A DNA stretch of 55,795 bases from an uncultured Bacteroidia bacterium (GTDB taxonomy: Bacteria > Bacteroidota > Bacteroidia > Bacteroidales > Prolixibacteraceae), in contig CAIVMQ010000119.1 in assembly GCA_903907075.1 (NCBI GenBank), forward strand, positions 1 through 55,795. The letters run 5' to 3'. The notes under the pieces were generated by a model. It saw only the letters and a list, made by a program, of their open reading frames with translations. It made no database searches and was not told where the DNA came from. This document shows, in pieces, positions 18,320-27,600 of this stretch. Within the stretch, counting starts at the first letter, position 1. The number at the start of each line of letters is the position of its first letter. The position numbers were made by a program, and so were the translations under genes.

Positions 18320-18967
18320 ATGATGAATCACAGATTAGAATCAACCAATAATAGTATTAAAGCTACTATTTTAAGTACAGTTAAATTGTCATTTGCTATT
18401 TTAGCATTTATGGTAGTTGGTATTAGCTTTACTGCTAATGCTACAGATTATAATGTAGATAAATCTGCTAGTACTGTAAAATGGGAAGCAAAAAAGGTAA
18501 CCGGACAACACAATGGAACTATCTCTTTTGCTAATGGATCAATTTCTGCGAAAAAGGGTACCATAACAGGCGGCACTTTGGTTATCGATATGAAATCAAT
18601 TGTTGATGTTGATCTTACTGACGCAGGTTATAATGCAAAACTAATCGGCCATTTATCGTCGGATGATTTTTTTGGAGTTGAGAAATTCCCTACTGCAACT
18701 CTAGTTGTTAAAAAGGCAACTGCAATTTCGGGTGATGATTATAAGATTGCTGGAGATCTTACTATTAAAGGGGTTACCAATCCATTTGAGTTTACTGCTA
18801 AGGTTAAACAGAGTGATGATAACCTAAATGCAGAAGGTACAATGACCATCAACCGCGCAAAGTTTGGTGTTAAATATGGTTCAAGTAGTTTCTTTCAGGG
18901 TTTGGGAGATAAGGTAATTTATGATGATTTTACACTTGCGTTTAGCATAGTCGCTCAGAAGAAATAA
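18320..18967 (+). CDS. YceI-like periplasmic lipid-binding protein
   Basis: A 215-aa protein with a long N-terminal signal region (cleavage likely after ANA) and a complete YceI-type lipocalin-like barrel: VDKSASTVKWEAKKVTGQHNG, SIVDVDL, LSSDDFFGVEKFPTATLVVK, GDLTIKGVTNPFEF and FGVKYGSSSFFQGL. YceI proteins bind long isoprenoids or fatty amides in the periplasm and are often induced by stress or polyisoprenoid metabolism. It is a single gene closed by a strong terminator and divergent from a Crp/Fnr regulator. Confidence 0.9.
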   Translation: MMNHRLESTNNSIKATILSTVKLSFAILAFMVVGISFTANATDYNVDKSASTVKWEAKKVTGQHNGTISFANGSISAKKGTITGGTLVIDMKSIVDVDLTDAGYNAKLIGHLSSDDFFGVEKFPTATLVVKKATAISGDDYKIAGDLTIKGVTNPFEFTAKVKQSDDNLNAEGTMTINRAKFGVKYGSSSFFQGLGDKVIYDDFTLAFSIVAQKK

Positions 18968-18984
18968 TTATTCGGGAAGATTTT

Positions 18985-19016
18985 AAAAAAAGGATGTTCC
19001 CAGGGACATCCTTTTT
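18985..19016 (+). terminator. intrinsic terminator after the YceI gene
   Basis: AGGATGT pairs with ACATCCT around TCCCAGGG, flanked by an A-tract on the left and T6 on the right. The symmetry lets it work in both directions, but only the plus-strand gene needs it. Confidence 0.8.
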
Positions 19017-19061
19017 TATTGTTATCCATTTATTGCTTTAAATTTATCTAAACTTTAAGGT

Positions 19062-19781
19062 ATGGCTAAGACAGCATTAATCACAGGCAGTGCCACGAGA
19101 ATAGGGAGGGAGTTGGCAATTCATTTAGCTTGTTCCGGCTGGGATTTGGCTCTCCATTTTAACTCATCGGCAATTGAGATATCTGCTTTGGAGGGTGAAT
19201 TAAAATCCCGCTTCCCCAATCTTCGTTTTCAACCATTTCAGGCCGATTTGGAATCTCTTGATTTTACTTCAAAACTTATTGGTCAAGTTATCACTTATTT
19301 CGGTTCTCTCGATCTGTTGATTAATAATGCCTCGATTTTTGAACCCTCTAATTTAAGGGAAACGTCAACTGATTTGATGGTAAGGCACCATACCATTAAT
19401 TATTTGTCCCCGTTTATACTTATTCGTGATTTTGCAATTAACTCGAATACCGGTCTGGTTATTAATATCCTTGATACCCGCATTACGAATAATAAGTCTG
19501 ATTTTCTGGCCTATTCGTTATCAAAAAAATCTCTTGGAGAACTAACAAAGATGGCGGCACTAGAGTTAGCGCCTGGTTTTCGCGTAAATGCAATAGCTCT
19601 CGGAGCGGTGTTGCCACCTATTGGAAAAGATCAAGCTTATCTTGAACAAATTGCCCTAAACACACCTATGAAAATACCTTCAGGAATGATCTCTATTTTT
19701 AAGAGTATTGATTATATCATTGATAATCAAGATTTAACTGGTCAATTAATCTGCTCTGATGGAGGAGGTCATTTACGTTAG
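19062..19781 (+). CDS. folM: FolM/PTR1-type pteridine reductase (dihydromonapterin reductase)
   Basis: Short-chain dehydrogenase, 239 aa. Instead of the usual TGxxxGxG it has TGSATRIG (residues 8-15), the arginine variant seen in PTR1 and FolM. The catalytic set is D138, Y151 and K155 (LDTR ... YSLSK); the Asp 13 residues before the Tyr replaces the common Ser, as in PTR1. These enzymes reduce dihydropterins with NADPH. Immediate neighbours are folX- and folK-like genes, which supports a tetrahydromonapterin or folate role. DHFR side activity is possible. Confidence 0.82.
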   Translation: MAKTALITGSATRIGRELAIHLACSGWDLALHFNSSAIEISALEGELKSRFPNLRFQPFQADLESLDFTSKLIGQVITYFGSLDLLINNASIFEPSNLRETSTDLMVRHHTINYLSPFILIRDFAINSNTGLVINILDTRITNNKSDFLAYSLSKKSLGELTKMAALELAPGFRVNAIALGAVLPPIGKDQAYLEQIALNTPMKIPSGMISIFKSIDYIIDNQDLTGQLICSDGGGHLR

Positions 19782-19847
19782 TTCTCTTTATTTATTTTTA
19801 AAATTTGTATCTTTAAACTATCAAGTAAATTCAACGATAAGCTACCA

Positions 19848-20201
19848 ATGGCAATAATCAGAATTAAAAATTTGCTTATATCAACTATTATCGGTTTTAA
19901 TCCTGAGGAGCGGATTAATCCCCAGGATGTGATCATAAACATTGAAATTGAGTTGGATATCTCAAAGGCGATTAATTTAGACCATGAAGATTCCATTTAT
20001 AATTATAAGACAATTACCAAAGCAATTATTGCATTTGTTTCTCAAAGCAACTATAATTTGCTTGAGAAATTAACTTATGAGGTTTTGCAATTACTTATGA
20101 AGGATGCTCGCGTATTAAGGGCGAAAGTTGAGATTGACAAGCCTCGTGCACTTCGGTTTTCAGATTCTGTTTCTGTTGAATTAGAACAACGTAGAAAATG
20201 A
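19848..20201 (+). CDS. folX: dihydroneopterin triphosphate 2'-epimerase (FolX), FolB family
   Basis: A 117-aa protein of the dihydroneopterin aldolase fold. Details fit FolX better than FolB: it begins AIIRIKNL, has NPEERINPQDVIINIEI, NYKTITKAII, LLEKLTYEVL, and ends VEIDKPRALRFSDSVSVEL, close to the E. coli FolX pattern (VEIDKxxALRxADSVS) and unlike FolB, which has KPGAVxxA. FolX epimerises dihydroneopterin triphosphate to dihydromonapterin triphosphate. Located 66 bp after folM and overlapping folK by four bases. A FolB function cannot be excluded. Confidence 0.75.
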   Translation: MAIIRIKNLLISTIIGFNPEERINPQDVIINIEIELDISKAINLDHEDSIYNYKTITKAIIAFVSQSNYNLLEKLTYEVLQLLMKDARVLRAKVEIDKPRALRFSDSVSVELEQRRK

Positions 20202-20569
20202 GCCACGAGTGTATAGTGGGTATAGGATCAAATATTGATCCGGAGCATAATTTTGCAGCAGCTCTTTATTCTCTTCGCGATGAGCATCAGGTACTTGCAG
20301 TTTCATCGAAAGTAATAACTTCACCTATTGGAATCATCGAACAGGCCGACTTCTTAAATGGTGCGGTTAAAGTTTCTACTCAAATGGATAAGTATGAGTT
20401 TGAACATTATTTAAAAGATCTTGAAGACAGGCTCAAACGCGATCGGAATGCCCCCAAATTTGGTCCACGAACAATTGATCTCGACATTATTGTCTGGGAG
20501 GGCATTGTGGTAGATGATGATTATTATGAACGAGATTTTTTAAAACTCGTGGTTGACGAAATAAGTTAG
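20198..20569 (+). CDS. folK: short HPPK-like protein (FolK family)
   Basis: Resembles 6-hydroxymethyl-7,8-dihydropterin pyrophosphokinase: VGIGSNIDPEHN at the start, SSKVITSPIGI, FLNGAVKV and the catalytic block FGPRTIDLDI with both metal-binding aspartates. At 123 aa it lacks roughly the last 30 residues of a standard 155-160-aa FolK, ending soon after the segment that follows RTIDLDI. The start ATG overlaps the folX stop (ATGA), so the two are translationally coupled. It could be a functional minimal HPPK or a paralogue specialised for this pterin cluster. Confidence 0.75.
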   Translation: MSHECIVGIGSNIDPEHNFAAALYSLRDEHQVLAVSSKVITSPIGIIEQADFLNGAVKVSTQMDKYEFEHYLKDLEDRLKRDRNAPKFGPRTIDLDIIVWEGIVVDDDYYERDFLKLVVDEIS

Positions 20570-20577
20570 ATTGGCTA

Positions 20578-23500
20578 TTATTTATAACTTAGATTAGAGG
20601 GGAGGAATTTCTCGACATATTCGACAGCAACATTTTTCCGTTTTGCAAAGTCAACAACCTGATCCTTCTCAATTTTTTCCAATCCAAAATAGACTGCTTT
20701 TTGATGTGCAAAATATTGTCCGCAAACTGAGGCTGTTGGATACATCGAAAAATGTTCGGTAAGATGAATATCTGCTTTTTCAGATGCCCCAAGCATGTCG
20801 AATAATACTTTCTTCTCTGAATGTTCCGGACATGCAGGATAGCCTGCCGCGGGACGAATACCTTGATATTTGCAATTGATCAGGTCGAGTGCAGATAGAT
20901 TTTCGTCTGGAGCATATCCCCAAAACTCTTTACGAACTCTTTCGTGGAGTCGCTCAGCAAAGGCTTCTGCAAGTCGATCGGCTAATGATTCAAGTAAGAT
21001 AGCCTGATAGTCATTCCCTTCATTTTTAAATTTCTCGACCCATTCTGCTACGCCAATACCTGCGGTAACGGCAAAGCCACCGCAATAATCGGCAATCCCA
21101 GAACTCTTCGGTGCAACGAAGTCGCTTAGGCAGTAATTAGGGAGGTTTTCGCCCCTTTTTTGCTGCTGACGCAAGTGGTGGAAGGTTCCTTCTATCTCTT
21201 GGCGCGTTTCGTCTTTATAAAGCTCTATATCGTCTCCTATGGCATTCGCGGGCCATATACCCACAATGCCTTTAGCTGTGATCATTTTCTTTGCAATGAT
21301 TTCGTCAAGAAAAATGTTTGCTTCGTCATAAAGCTTCTTTACCTCTTCTCCTTGTTTCGGGTCGTTGAAAATAGCTGGAAATTTTCCGCGGAATTCCCAT
21401 GCAATAAAGAAAAAAGTCCAGTCGATATAGTGTCGTAACTCCTGAAGAGGATAATCGTCAAATAGTTGAACTCCTAGCTGAATAGGCTTATAGACCATCG
21501 ATTGGTTCCAGCCCGGATTGAATCCGTTTGCACGTGCATTGGCAAGAGATAGATATTCCTTGGGTTTTTTAGCACTATGGGTGGCACGTAATTCGTGGTA
21601 TTCACTCTTAATAGAATCGAGATAGTCCTGGTCATTGGCCAGGAGGCTCGAAACCACTTGTACCGCTCTTGAAGCATCTTTGACATAGACCACATCACGA
21701 CTATATTGGGGTGCGATTTTTACCGCGGTATGGATCTTGGAGGTAGTGGCTCCTCCAATCATTAGAGGGAGCTTGAAATCGCGTCGCTCCATCTCATGGG
21801 CAACGTATGCCATCTCTTCGAGTGATGGTGTTATCAATCCGCTAAGACCAATGATATCTACATTTTCCTCGATTGCTCTATTTAGGATTTTCTCTGCGGG
21901 TACCATAACCCCCAGATCAATAACTTCGTAATTATTGCAAGCAAGCACCACGCCCACAATATTTTTACCGATGTCGTGCACGTCTCCTTTAACGGTTGCG
22001 AGGAGAATTTTCTTTTTTATTGTTGGTGCTTGTTTTAAATCGAGTTTATCTTGTTCGATAAATGGTTGCAGGTAGGCAACTGCTTTTTTCATTACCCGGG
22101 CCGATTTAATTACCTGAGGGAGGAACATTTTACCACTTCCAAAAAGGTCGCCTACTCTATTCATCCCATCCATAAGAGGCCCTTCAATAACCTGAATTGC
22201 ACTTGTAAATTGAGGGAGTACCTCGCGGATATCCTCTTCTATAAAATCAGTAATTCCCTTAACAAGAGCATATTGAATTCGTTCTTTAACCTCTTGAAGG
22301 CGCCACTCTTCGGTCTTTTCCTCTTTTTTCCCACGTGCTTCGATATGTTCTGAGAAAGCGAGTATACGTTCTGTAGCATCAGCTCTTCGATTAAGAATTA
22401 CATCTTCGACATATTCGAGAAGGTCTTTAGGGATTTCGTCATAAATCTGGAGCATTCCGGGATTTACGATACCCATATCTAATCCGGCGGCTATGGCATG
22501 ATAGAGGAATACCGAATGAAATGCCTCTCTGATGGTGTTATTTCCGCGGAAAGAGAACGATACATTTGAGATTCCTCCACTTACTTTCGCATAAGGAAGG
22601 TTCTCTTTGATCCATCGGGTTGCATTGATAAAGTCTAGGGCGTAATTATTATGTTCTTCAATACCAGTTCCAACAGTCAACACATTAGGATCAAAAATAA
22701 TATCTTGAGGGGGGAAATTGACCTCATCCACAAGGATACGATATGCGCGTTCGCAGATACGAATCCGTTCAGCAAAGGTAGCGGCCTGTCCTTGTTCATC
22801 AAAGGCCATAACGACAGCAGCAGCACCGTATTGTTTTATTTTTCTGGCGCAAGCTTTAAAGAATTCTTCCCCCTCTTTGAGGCTGATTGAATTGACGATC
22901 GCTTTACCTTGAAGACACTGGAGCCCAACTTCGATTACAGACCATTTTGAGGAGTCGACCATAATAGGAAGGCGGGCCATATCTGGCTCTGACATTAGCA
23001 GATGGAGAAAACGAGTCATCTCTTTTTCAGCATCAAGCATGGCATCATCCATATTGACGTCGATCACTTGTGCCCCTCCGTCAACCATTTCGCGTGCTAT
23101 TGCGAGTGCCTCCTCGTATTTCTCTTCCCGTATTAGTCGCGCAAATTTGATAGATCCTGCTACATTACACCGTTCACCGATATTTATAAAGTTTGAATTT
23201 TTGTCGACGGTAAGAGGTTCTAATCCACTTAGGCGAGTAGCAATTACAGGAATAGTTGGTTTATGAGGCTTTGCCAATGCTGCCATATTTGCCAATTCAC
23301 GAATATGATCCGGTGTCGTTCCGCAGCATCCTCCGATGATATTTACCATCTGGTGATCGAAGAAATCCTGAACATAAACGCCCATCATTTGAGGTGTTTC
23401 GTCATATTCTCCAAATTGGTTAGGCAATCCCGCATTTGGATGTGCGCTTATAAAGAATGGTGCTTTACGGCTAAGTTCCTCAATATAGGGTCTCATCTCC

Positions 23501-24246
23501 TTAGCCCCCAGGGAGCAGTTAAGACCTATTGTGAGTAAATTAATATGAGATAATGAATTGAGAAATGCCTCAACTGTTTGACCTGACAGTGTACGACCGC
23601 TGGCATCTGTAATTGTCCCTGATATCATTACATCGACAGAGATTTTCCTTTTTTCAAGCACCTCTTCAATAGCCATCATGGCAGCTTTTGCATTCAGGGT
23701 ATCAAATATGGTCTCAACAAGGAGCAGATCTGCTCCACCATCGAGAAGTCCTTCTACCTGTTCTATATAAGACTCCCTCATTTCATTAAAGGTGATCGCC
23801 CTGAATCCGGCATCATTCACATCGGGAGACATAGAGCAGGTCTTGTTTGTCGGACCTATTGCACCTGCGACATACCTCGGTTTTTCAGGTGTTGAATAGC
23901 GTAATGCTGCCTGTAGTGCAATATGGGCCGATTGTTTATTGATGTTATAGACTTGCTCTTCCATCCCATAGTCGGCTTGGGAGACTCTGGTCGCATTGAA
24001 TGTGTTGGTACAAACGATATCGGCACCTGCCTCTAAAAAGGCTTCATGAATATCCTGAATCACCGAAGGTCTGGTAATTGACAGCAGATCGTTATCCCCT
24101 TTTAAGGGCGATGTCCAGTTGACGAATTGTTCCCCGCGAAAATCCTCTTCAGTTAATTTAACTTGTTGAATCATTGTTCCCATCGCCCCATCCAGAACGA
24201 GGATACGATGTTTTAATGCTTCTCGTATATTATTTTTTGTGCCCAT
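20578..24246 (-). CDS. metH: cobalamin-dependent methionine synthase
   Basis: Transfers methyl from 5-methyltetrahydrofolate to homocysteine via cobalamin. The 1222-aa protein is full length: homocysteine domain with zinc cysteines C244, C307 and C308 (GLNCSLG, GGCCGT), pterin domain starting near [13 protein letters not shown] (residue 353), helical cap with [15 protein letters not shown]12 domain with DVHDIG (His757 is the lower cobalt ligand), and the C-terminal AdoMet reactivation domain ([16 protein letters not shown]). The single long chain means the organism needs B12 here. No cobalamin riboswitch is visible upstream. Confidence 0.98.
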   Translation of the reverse strand: MGTKNNIREALKHRILVLDGAMGTMIQQVKLTEEDFRGEQFVNWTSPLKGDNDLLSITRPSVIQDIHEAFLEAGADIVCTNTFNATRVSQADYGMEEQVYNINKQSAHIALQAALRYSTPEKPRYVAGAIGPTNKTCSMSPDVNDAGFRAITFNEMRESYIEQVEGLLDGGADLLLVETIFDTLNAKAAMMAIEEVLEKRKISVDVMISGTITDASGRTLSGQTVEAFLNSLSHINLLTIGLNCSLGAKEMRPYIEELSRKAPFFISAHPNAGLPNQFGEYDETPQMMGVYVQDFFDHQMVNIIGGCCGTTPDHIRELANMAALAKPHKPTIPVIATRLSGLEPLTVDKNSNFINIGERCNVAGSIKFARLIREEKYEEALAIAREMVDGGAQVIDVNMDDAMLDAEKEMTRFLHLLMSEPDMARLPIMVDSSKWSVIEVGLQCLQGKAIVNSISLKEGEEFFKACARKIKQYGAAAVVMAFDEQGQAATFAERIRICERAYRILVDEVNFPPQDIIFDPNVLTVGTGIEEHNNYALDFINATRWIKENLPYAKVSGGISNVSFSFRGNNTIREAFHSVFLYHAIAAGLDMGIVNPGMLQIYDEIPKDLLEYVEDVILNRRADATERILAFSEHIEARGKKEEKTEEWRLQEVKERIQYALVKGITDFIEEDIREVLPQFTSAIQVIEGPLMDGMNRVGDLFGSGKMFLPQVIKSARVMKKAVAYLQPFIEQDKLDLKQAPTIKKKILLATVKGDVHDIGKNIVGVVLACNNYEVIDLGVMVPAEKILNRAIEENVDIIGLSGLITPSLEEMAYVAHEMERRDFKLPLMIGGATTSKIHTAVKIAPQYSRDVVYVKDASRAVQVVSSLLANDQDYLDSIKSEYHELRATHSAKKPKEYLSLANARANGFNPGWNQSMVYKPIQLGVQLFDDYPLQELRHYIDWTFFFIAWEFRGKFPAIFNDPKQGEEVKKLYDEANIFLDEIIAKKMITAKGIVGIWPANAIGDDIELYKDETRQEIEGTFHHLRQQQKRGENLPNYCLSDFVAPKSSGIADYCGGFAVTAGIGVAEWVEKFKNEGNDYQAILLESLADRLAEAFAERLHERVRKEFWGYAPDENLSALDLINCKYQGIRPAAGYPACPEHSEKKVLFDMLGASEKADIHLTEHFSMYPTASVCGQYFAHQKAVYFGLEKIEKDQVVDFAKRKNVAVEYVEKFLPSNLSYK

Positions 24247-24375
24247 TTTTTTTAATGTAATCTAAAATAAGAATTTTCCAAAACATAGGAATCCTTTAAA
24301 TATAACAACTAAGTAACCCTTTTGGATCTATAGTATGAACTTTTTTGAGAACTTTACAGACTCAAAATAAAACTA

Positions 24376-24408
24376 CAAAGGTAATATTTACAGTTTGTTT
24401 AATTCAAA
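24376..24408 (-). promoter_or_regulatory. promoter of metH
   Basis: On the minus strand TTTG (24408-24405), 21 bp, then TACCTTTG (24383-24376), a good match to the Bacteroidota -33/-7 elements. It implies a leader of about 120 nt before the metH ATG. I could not fold that leader into a known SAM or cobalamin riboswitch. Confidence 0.55.
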
Positions 24409-24431
24409 AGGGGAACTGAATTCGTAAGATT

Positions 24432-25109
24432 ATGAATTATAATGCACTAGATAAGATTTTAAGCCATAAGAAAGCGGTTTTTTTTGATATGGATGGCGTC
24501 ATTTATGATTCTATGGGCGCTCATGCCGATGCGTGGAGTAAGGCATTTTTACATTTTGGAATTGATTTTCCGCCTGAGATGGTTTATTATAATGAGGGGA
24601 GGACCGCCCATTCAACGATTAATCTTGTTTTTCAGGCTACTGAAGAGCGGGAAGCAACGGATAATGAGGTTGAGTCTATTTATTCTAAAAAGACTCAACT
24701 TATTGAGCTCCATCCGGATGCCGTTCCTTTTAAGGGTGTAATAGATTTAATGAACTATCTTAAGACTAATGGATATGTAATTTGGGTCGTTACGGGCTCT
24801 TCTCAAGATAAATATCTGGAAGCACTCTTGCGTGATTTTGATGGATATGTCTCTGCTGAACGGATCATTTCGGGAAAGGATGTGAAGAATGGGAAGCCTC
24901 ATCCAGAGCCATATCTTACGGCTTTACTTAAATCGGGGCTTAGTGCGCATGAAGTTATTGTAATTGAGAATGCACCTCTTGGGATAGAATCGGCCAAAGG
25001 TGCAGGGATCTATACCTTGGCAGTAAATACAGGGATCCTTGCTGATCAGGTTTTATGGGATGCAGGAGCCGATGTGGTTATTAAAGATTTGAATTTGCTC
25101 GTGTATTAG
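24432..25109 (+). CDS. HAD-superfamily phosphatase/phosphomutase (beta-phosphoglucomutase-like)
   Basis: A 225-aa HAD subfamily I protein: motif I FFDMDGVIYDS with the nucleophile DxD pair, motif II VVTGSS, motif III Lys in KNGKPHPEPYL, and motif IV IENAPLGIESAKGAG. The helical cap after motif I places it with beta-phosphoglucomutase and sugar-phosphate phosphatases. The substrate cannot be determined. It is divergent from metH and ends 78 bp before a terminator shared with the gene on the other strand. Confidence 0.88.
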   Translation: MNYNALDKILSHKKAVFFDMDGVIYDSMGAHADAWSKAFLHFGIDFPPEMVYYNEGRTAHSTINLVFQATEEREATDNEVESIYSKKTQLIELHPDAVPFKGVIDLMNYLKTNGYVIWVVTGSSQDKYLEALLRDFDGYVSAERIISGKDVKNGKPHPEPYLTALLKSGLSAHEVIVIENAPLGIESAKGAGIYTLAVNTGILADQVLWDAGADVVIKDLNLLVY

Positions 25110-25187
25110 CTATTGCTTATTTATCTTAATCGATACATCTATTTTAAAGGATAAATCTATCAGGGTGGGGATATTTATGGCAATATT

Positions 25188-25236
25188 AAAAAAGAGAGCG
25201 ATTATATCCGGATTGGATAGAACCGCTCTCTTTTTT
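25188..25236. terminator. bidirectional terminator between convergent genes
   Basis: AAAAAAGAGAGCG (25188-25200) pairs perfectly with CGCTCTCTTTTTT (25224-25236) around a 23-nt loop. It gives a T-run in both directions and lies between the HAD gene and the minus-strand run ending at 25250. Confidence 0.8.
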
Positions 25237-25249
25237 CAATAAAGAAAGG

Positions 25250-25510
25250 TTATTTTTTCTTTTTCTTCAAAATAGTATAACCGGCAGCTCCAATAGCGAT
25301 TACTGCTCCACCGATTAACCAATAAGTGCATCCACATCCGTCTTGGGAAGATGGTTCTTCTGCTACGGCAGTATAAAATACCGGTTTTGCTGCTTTATCT
25401 GCATTTACAGAATCTTTTTTTGCTGCAGGCTGAGTCTGCGAAAAGGCTATACCTAAACTGCTCAGGACTAATATTCCTGCCATAGAGACCCTTAGAATTG
25501 TTTTCTTCAT
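25250..25510 (-). CDS. small exported membrane protein, unknown function
   Basis: An 86-aa protein I do not recognise. It has a cleavable signal peptide (MKKTILRVSMAGILVLSSLGIAFS), a short Ala/Lys-rich linker, a cysteine pair in DGCGCTYW, one transmembrane helix (WLIGGAVIAIGAAGYTIL) and a five-lysine C-terminus on the cytoplasmic side. The layout (signal, linker, C-terminal helix, Lys tail) resembles a sorting-type anchor, but no sorting motif is known to me. It is the last gene of the minus-strand run, 20 bp after the GT-C gene. Confidence 0.65.
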   Translation of the reverse strand: MKKTILRVSMAGILVLSSLGIAFSQTQPAAKKDSVNADKAAKPVFYTAVAEEPSSQDGCGCTYWLIGGAVIAIGAAGYTILKKKKK

Positions 25511-25530
25511 CTTTAAAGTATTAAAATTTA

Positions 25531-27600
25531 TTATTTATACGAATTTGCAAGCTCATCATATTTTTTAGCCACTTCAGGATCTGATTTACGATAAGAATCG
25601 GCTAACATTCTGATTGCCGGAGTATACTTTGGATCGAGTATTAGACACGATTTAAGTAAAGCTCTGGCTTGTTTTACATCACTTTCTAAAAATAATTTGG
25701 ACAGTCCCAAATAGGCCTCATCGTATTTTCTGTTATAGTCTAAAATTGTTTTATAATACCCTATCGCTTCATGCGGATTATTTTGAAATACCGCAATATT
25801 TCCAAGATACATAAGAGCTGGCTCATAACCAGGATTTATTTTTAAACCTGATTTAAGCATTGCCTGTGCGCTGTCAATTTTACCTTGATTAACAAGTACG
25901 GTGGCAAAATTATAAAAGATTAATTCATCCTGATCATTTTTTTTCAGTGCATCTGAAAAAAATTGAGCCGAAGTGTTAAAATTACCCATTTTTAATTCCT
26001 GATACCCCTGAAGATCGAGTTTTGTTTCACGTTTAAATATTGCACCTATAGGAACATTATCTGCATATAATACATGGATAGCGTTTTTGGGAGGCCAATT
26101 TTTATTTTGCAACTGAACTGCCGGAATATAGCTATTTGCCACCACCATATAATCCCAATCATATTGACTGCGCTGATCATATTGACAATAAATAGATTTA
26201 ATGCCGGGGTGGTTTCTGAAATACCAATTGACAGAGAAGTTTGAAGCAACTGTTATAGGCCCCTCTTTCTTGGTTGATTTCAGATAATTCTTAAGCCATT
26301 CAGATCCTTCCCGGATCGTATTGTAATAGTAATCTGTCTCATAATTTCCATATGCTCCGTTCAGTCCACCCACTAATTGATTGTAATATAAATAGTAATA
26401 AGGATGGTTGAGGATCATAAATTTAAGCGGATGAATAGATAAAGCAATACTAACAATGACAAACAGATAGGTAAGTATCTTCTTCTTAAAGTAGGTGAAT
26501 AAGTGGAATAACCCAATTGCGGATAGAATTAGAATGGAAGGGTAGATAAATAGGAAATGTCTCCATGAGCCGTAGAGGTTCGATTTTTCGTAGATCACGA
26601 AGATTATCGGGAAGAGTATGGAAAAGATTAGAAACCCATATTTTAATAGGGTATCGTGATTTGAGATGATTTTTTTAGCTAAAATTAGAAATGATGCAAT
26701 TCCGGCAAACACCACTAATGGAATAGTGATAATCATATACTTTGGCAAATAATACCACGGCATTAGGTCTGACCATTCGGTTTTTCCTTCAAATAGTTGA
26801 CGTATCGTTGTAGGGAATTGAGACATTACTTTATACGATATCCAAATATTACTCAATGGATTTTGTTGTCCATAAGGCCATAAGAGGATACTCAGACTTA
26901 GGGCTATGGCAGTAATAAGTAAAAGTCTTAAAAGGGTGTTTCGAAACTCTTTTAAATCGATTTTCTTCTCTTTCTGAAATCTTACTATTGCATGAAGGAT
27001 AAAGAAGAGGAAAAGATAACAAATTAGTATTAACCCTCCCGATCTTATACTGATTGAAAAGGCAATTGCAAGTGTAAGAAGAACCTGATCATAGATTTTA
27101 TTCTTCCCTTTATTAAGCAAGAGCCTTAGTGTGAAAAATATGGACGATATATAGCCCAGGGCAAAGGGGATATCTTTCAGATTATTTTGAGCATGACCCA
27201 GGAAAGTGGGTGATAGGGTAAAGAGTATCATCACCAGTATGCCTGCACCATAGCCAGAAAGCGAAATGGCAAAAAAGGAGGCAAATAAAATTGTAAGCCA
27301 GCCAATAGTCGAATTTGTTAAATGACGGAAAAGAAATATATCATAAATATTAAACCATTTTATAGCTATTGTGGTGAGGTTGTCAACTGATTGTCCATAA
27401 TATTTAAGATGGGTATTAGGGGTAATTAGGGCGGTGGAGTCTTTTCCTAATGTTGTGAAATAATTATATACCGAAATGGACTGATTGTAATGCAAATATT
27501 CGTCGCCTGAAATTCCGGCATCTTTGCCACCTTTTAGCATCAGCAGGAGAAGGAGGGTGGCAAGACTGAAAAATATATATTTTAACTGCTTATTGTTCAT
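25531..27600 (-). CDS. GT-C family membrane glycosyltransferase with C-terminal TPR repeats
   Basis: A 689-aa protein. About 400 N-terminal residues form a multi-pass membrane domain of the ArnT/PMT (GT39-like) kind with an acidic loop after the first helix (GISGDEYLHYNQ), as expected for catalysis with polyprenyl-phosphate-linked sugars. A soluble linker follows, and the last 170 or so residues are TPR units (MGNFNTSAQFFSDALKKNDQD, QNNPHEAIGYYKTILDYN). The start overlaps the stop of the GT2 gene by one base, so the pair is coupled. The acceptor is unknown; protein, lipid A or glycan are all possible. Confidence 0.8.
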   Translation of the reverse strand: MNNKQLKYIFFSLATLLLLLMLKGGKDAGISGDEYLHYNQSISVYNYFTTLGKDSTALITPNTHLKYYGQSVDNLTTIAIKWFNIYDIFLFRHLTNSTIGWLTILFASFFAISLSGYGAGILVMILFTLSPTFLGHAQNNLKDIPFALGYISSIFFTLRLLLNKGKNKIYDQVLLTLAIAFSISIRSGGLILICYLFLFFILHAIVRFQKEKKIDLKEFRNTLLRLLLITAIALSLSILLWPYGQQNPLSNIWISYKVMSQFPTTIRQLFEGKTEWSDLMPWYYLPKYMIITIPLVVFAGIASFLILAKKIISNHDTLLKYGFLIFSILFPIIFVIYEKSNLYGSWRHFLFIYPSILILSAIGLFHLFTYFKKKILTYLFVIVSIALSIHPLKFMILNHPYYYLYYNQLVGGLNGAYGNYETDYYYNTIREGSEWLKNYLKSTKKEGPITVASNFSVNWYFRNHPGIKSIYCQYDQRSQYDWDYMVVANSYIPAVQLQNKNWPPKNAIHVLYADNVPIGAIFKRETKLDLQGYQELKMGNFNTSAQFFSDALKKNDQDELIFYNFATVLVNQGKIDSAQAMLKSGLKINPGYEPALMYLGNIAVFQNNPHEAIGYYKTILDYNRKYDEAYLGLSKLFLESDVKQARALLKSCLILDPKYTPAIRMLADSYRKSDPEVAKKYDELANSYK

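Noticed and set aside
21531-21540. CACGTG inside metH as a second parS
   Set aside because: Only the central eight bases (GCACGTGC) are palindromic; the GTT/AAC arms of parS are missing. The CACGTG near 22333 and near 41979 fail for the same reason.
24247-24375. Possible SAM or cobalamin riboswitch in the metH leader
   Set aside because: No B12-box, no SAM-I or SAM-II core and no terminator hairpin could be found in the roughly 120-nt leader.
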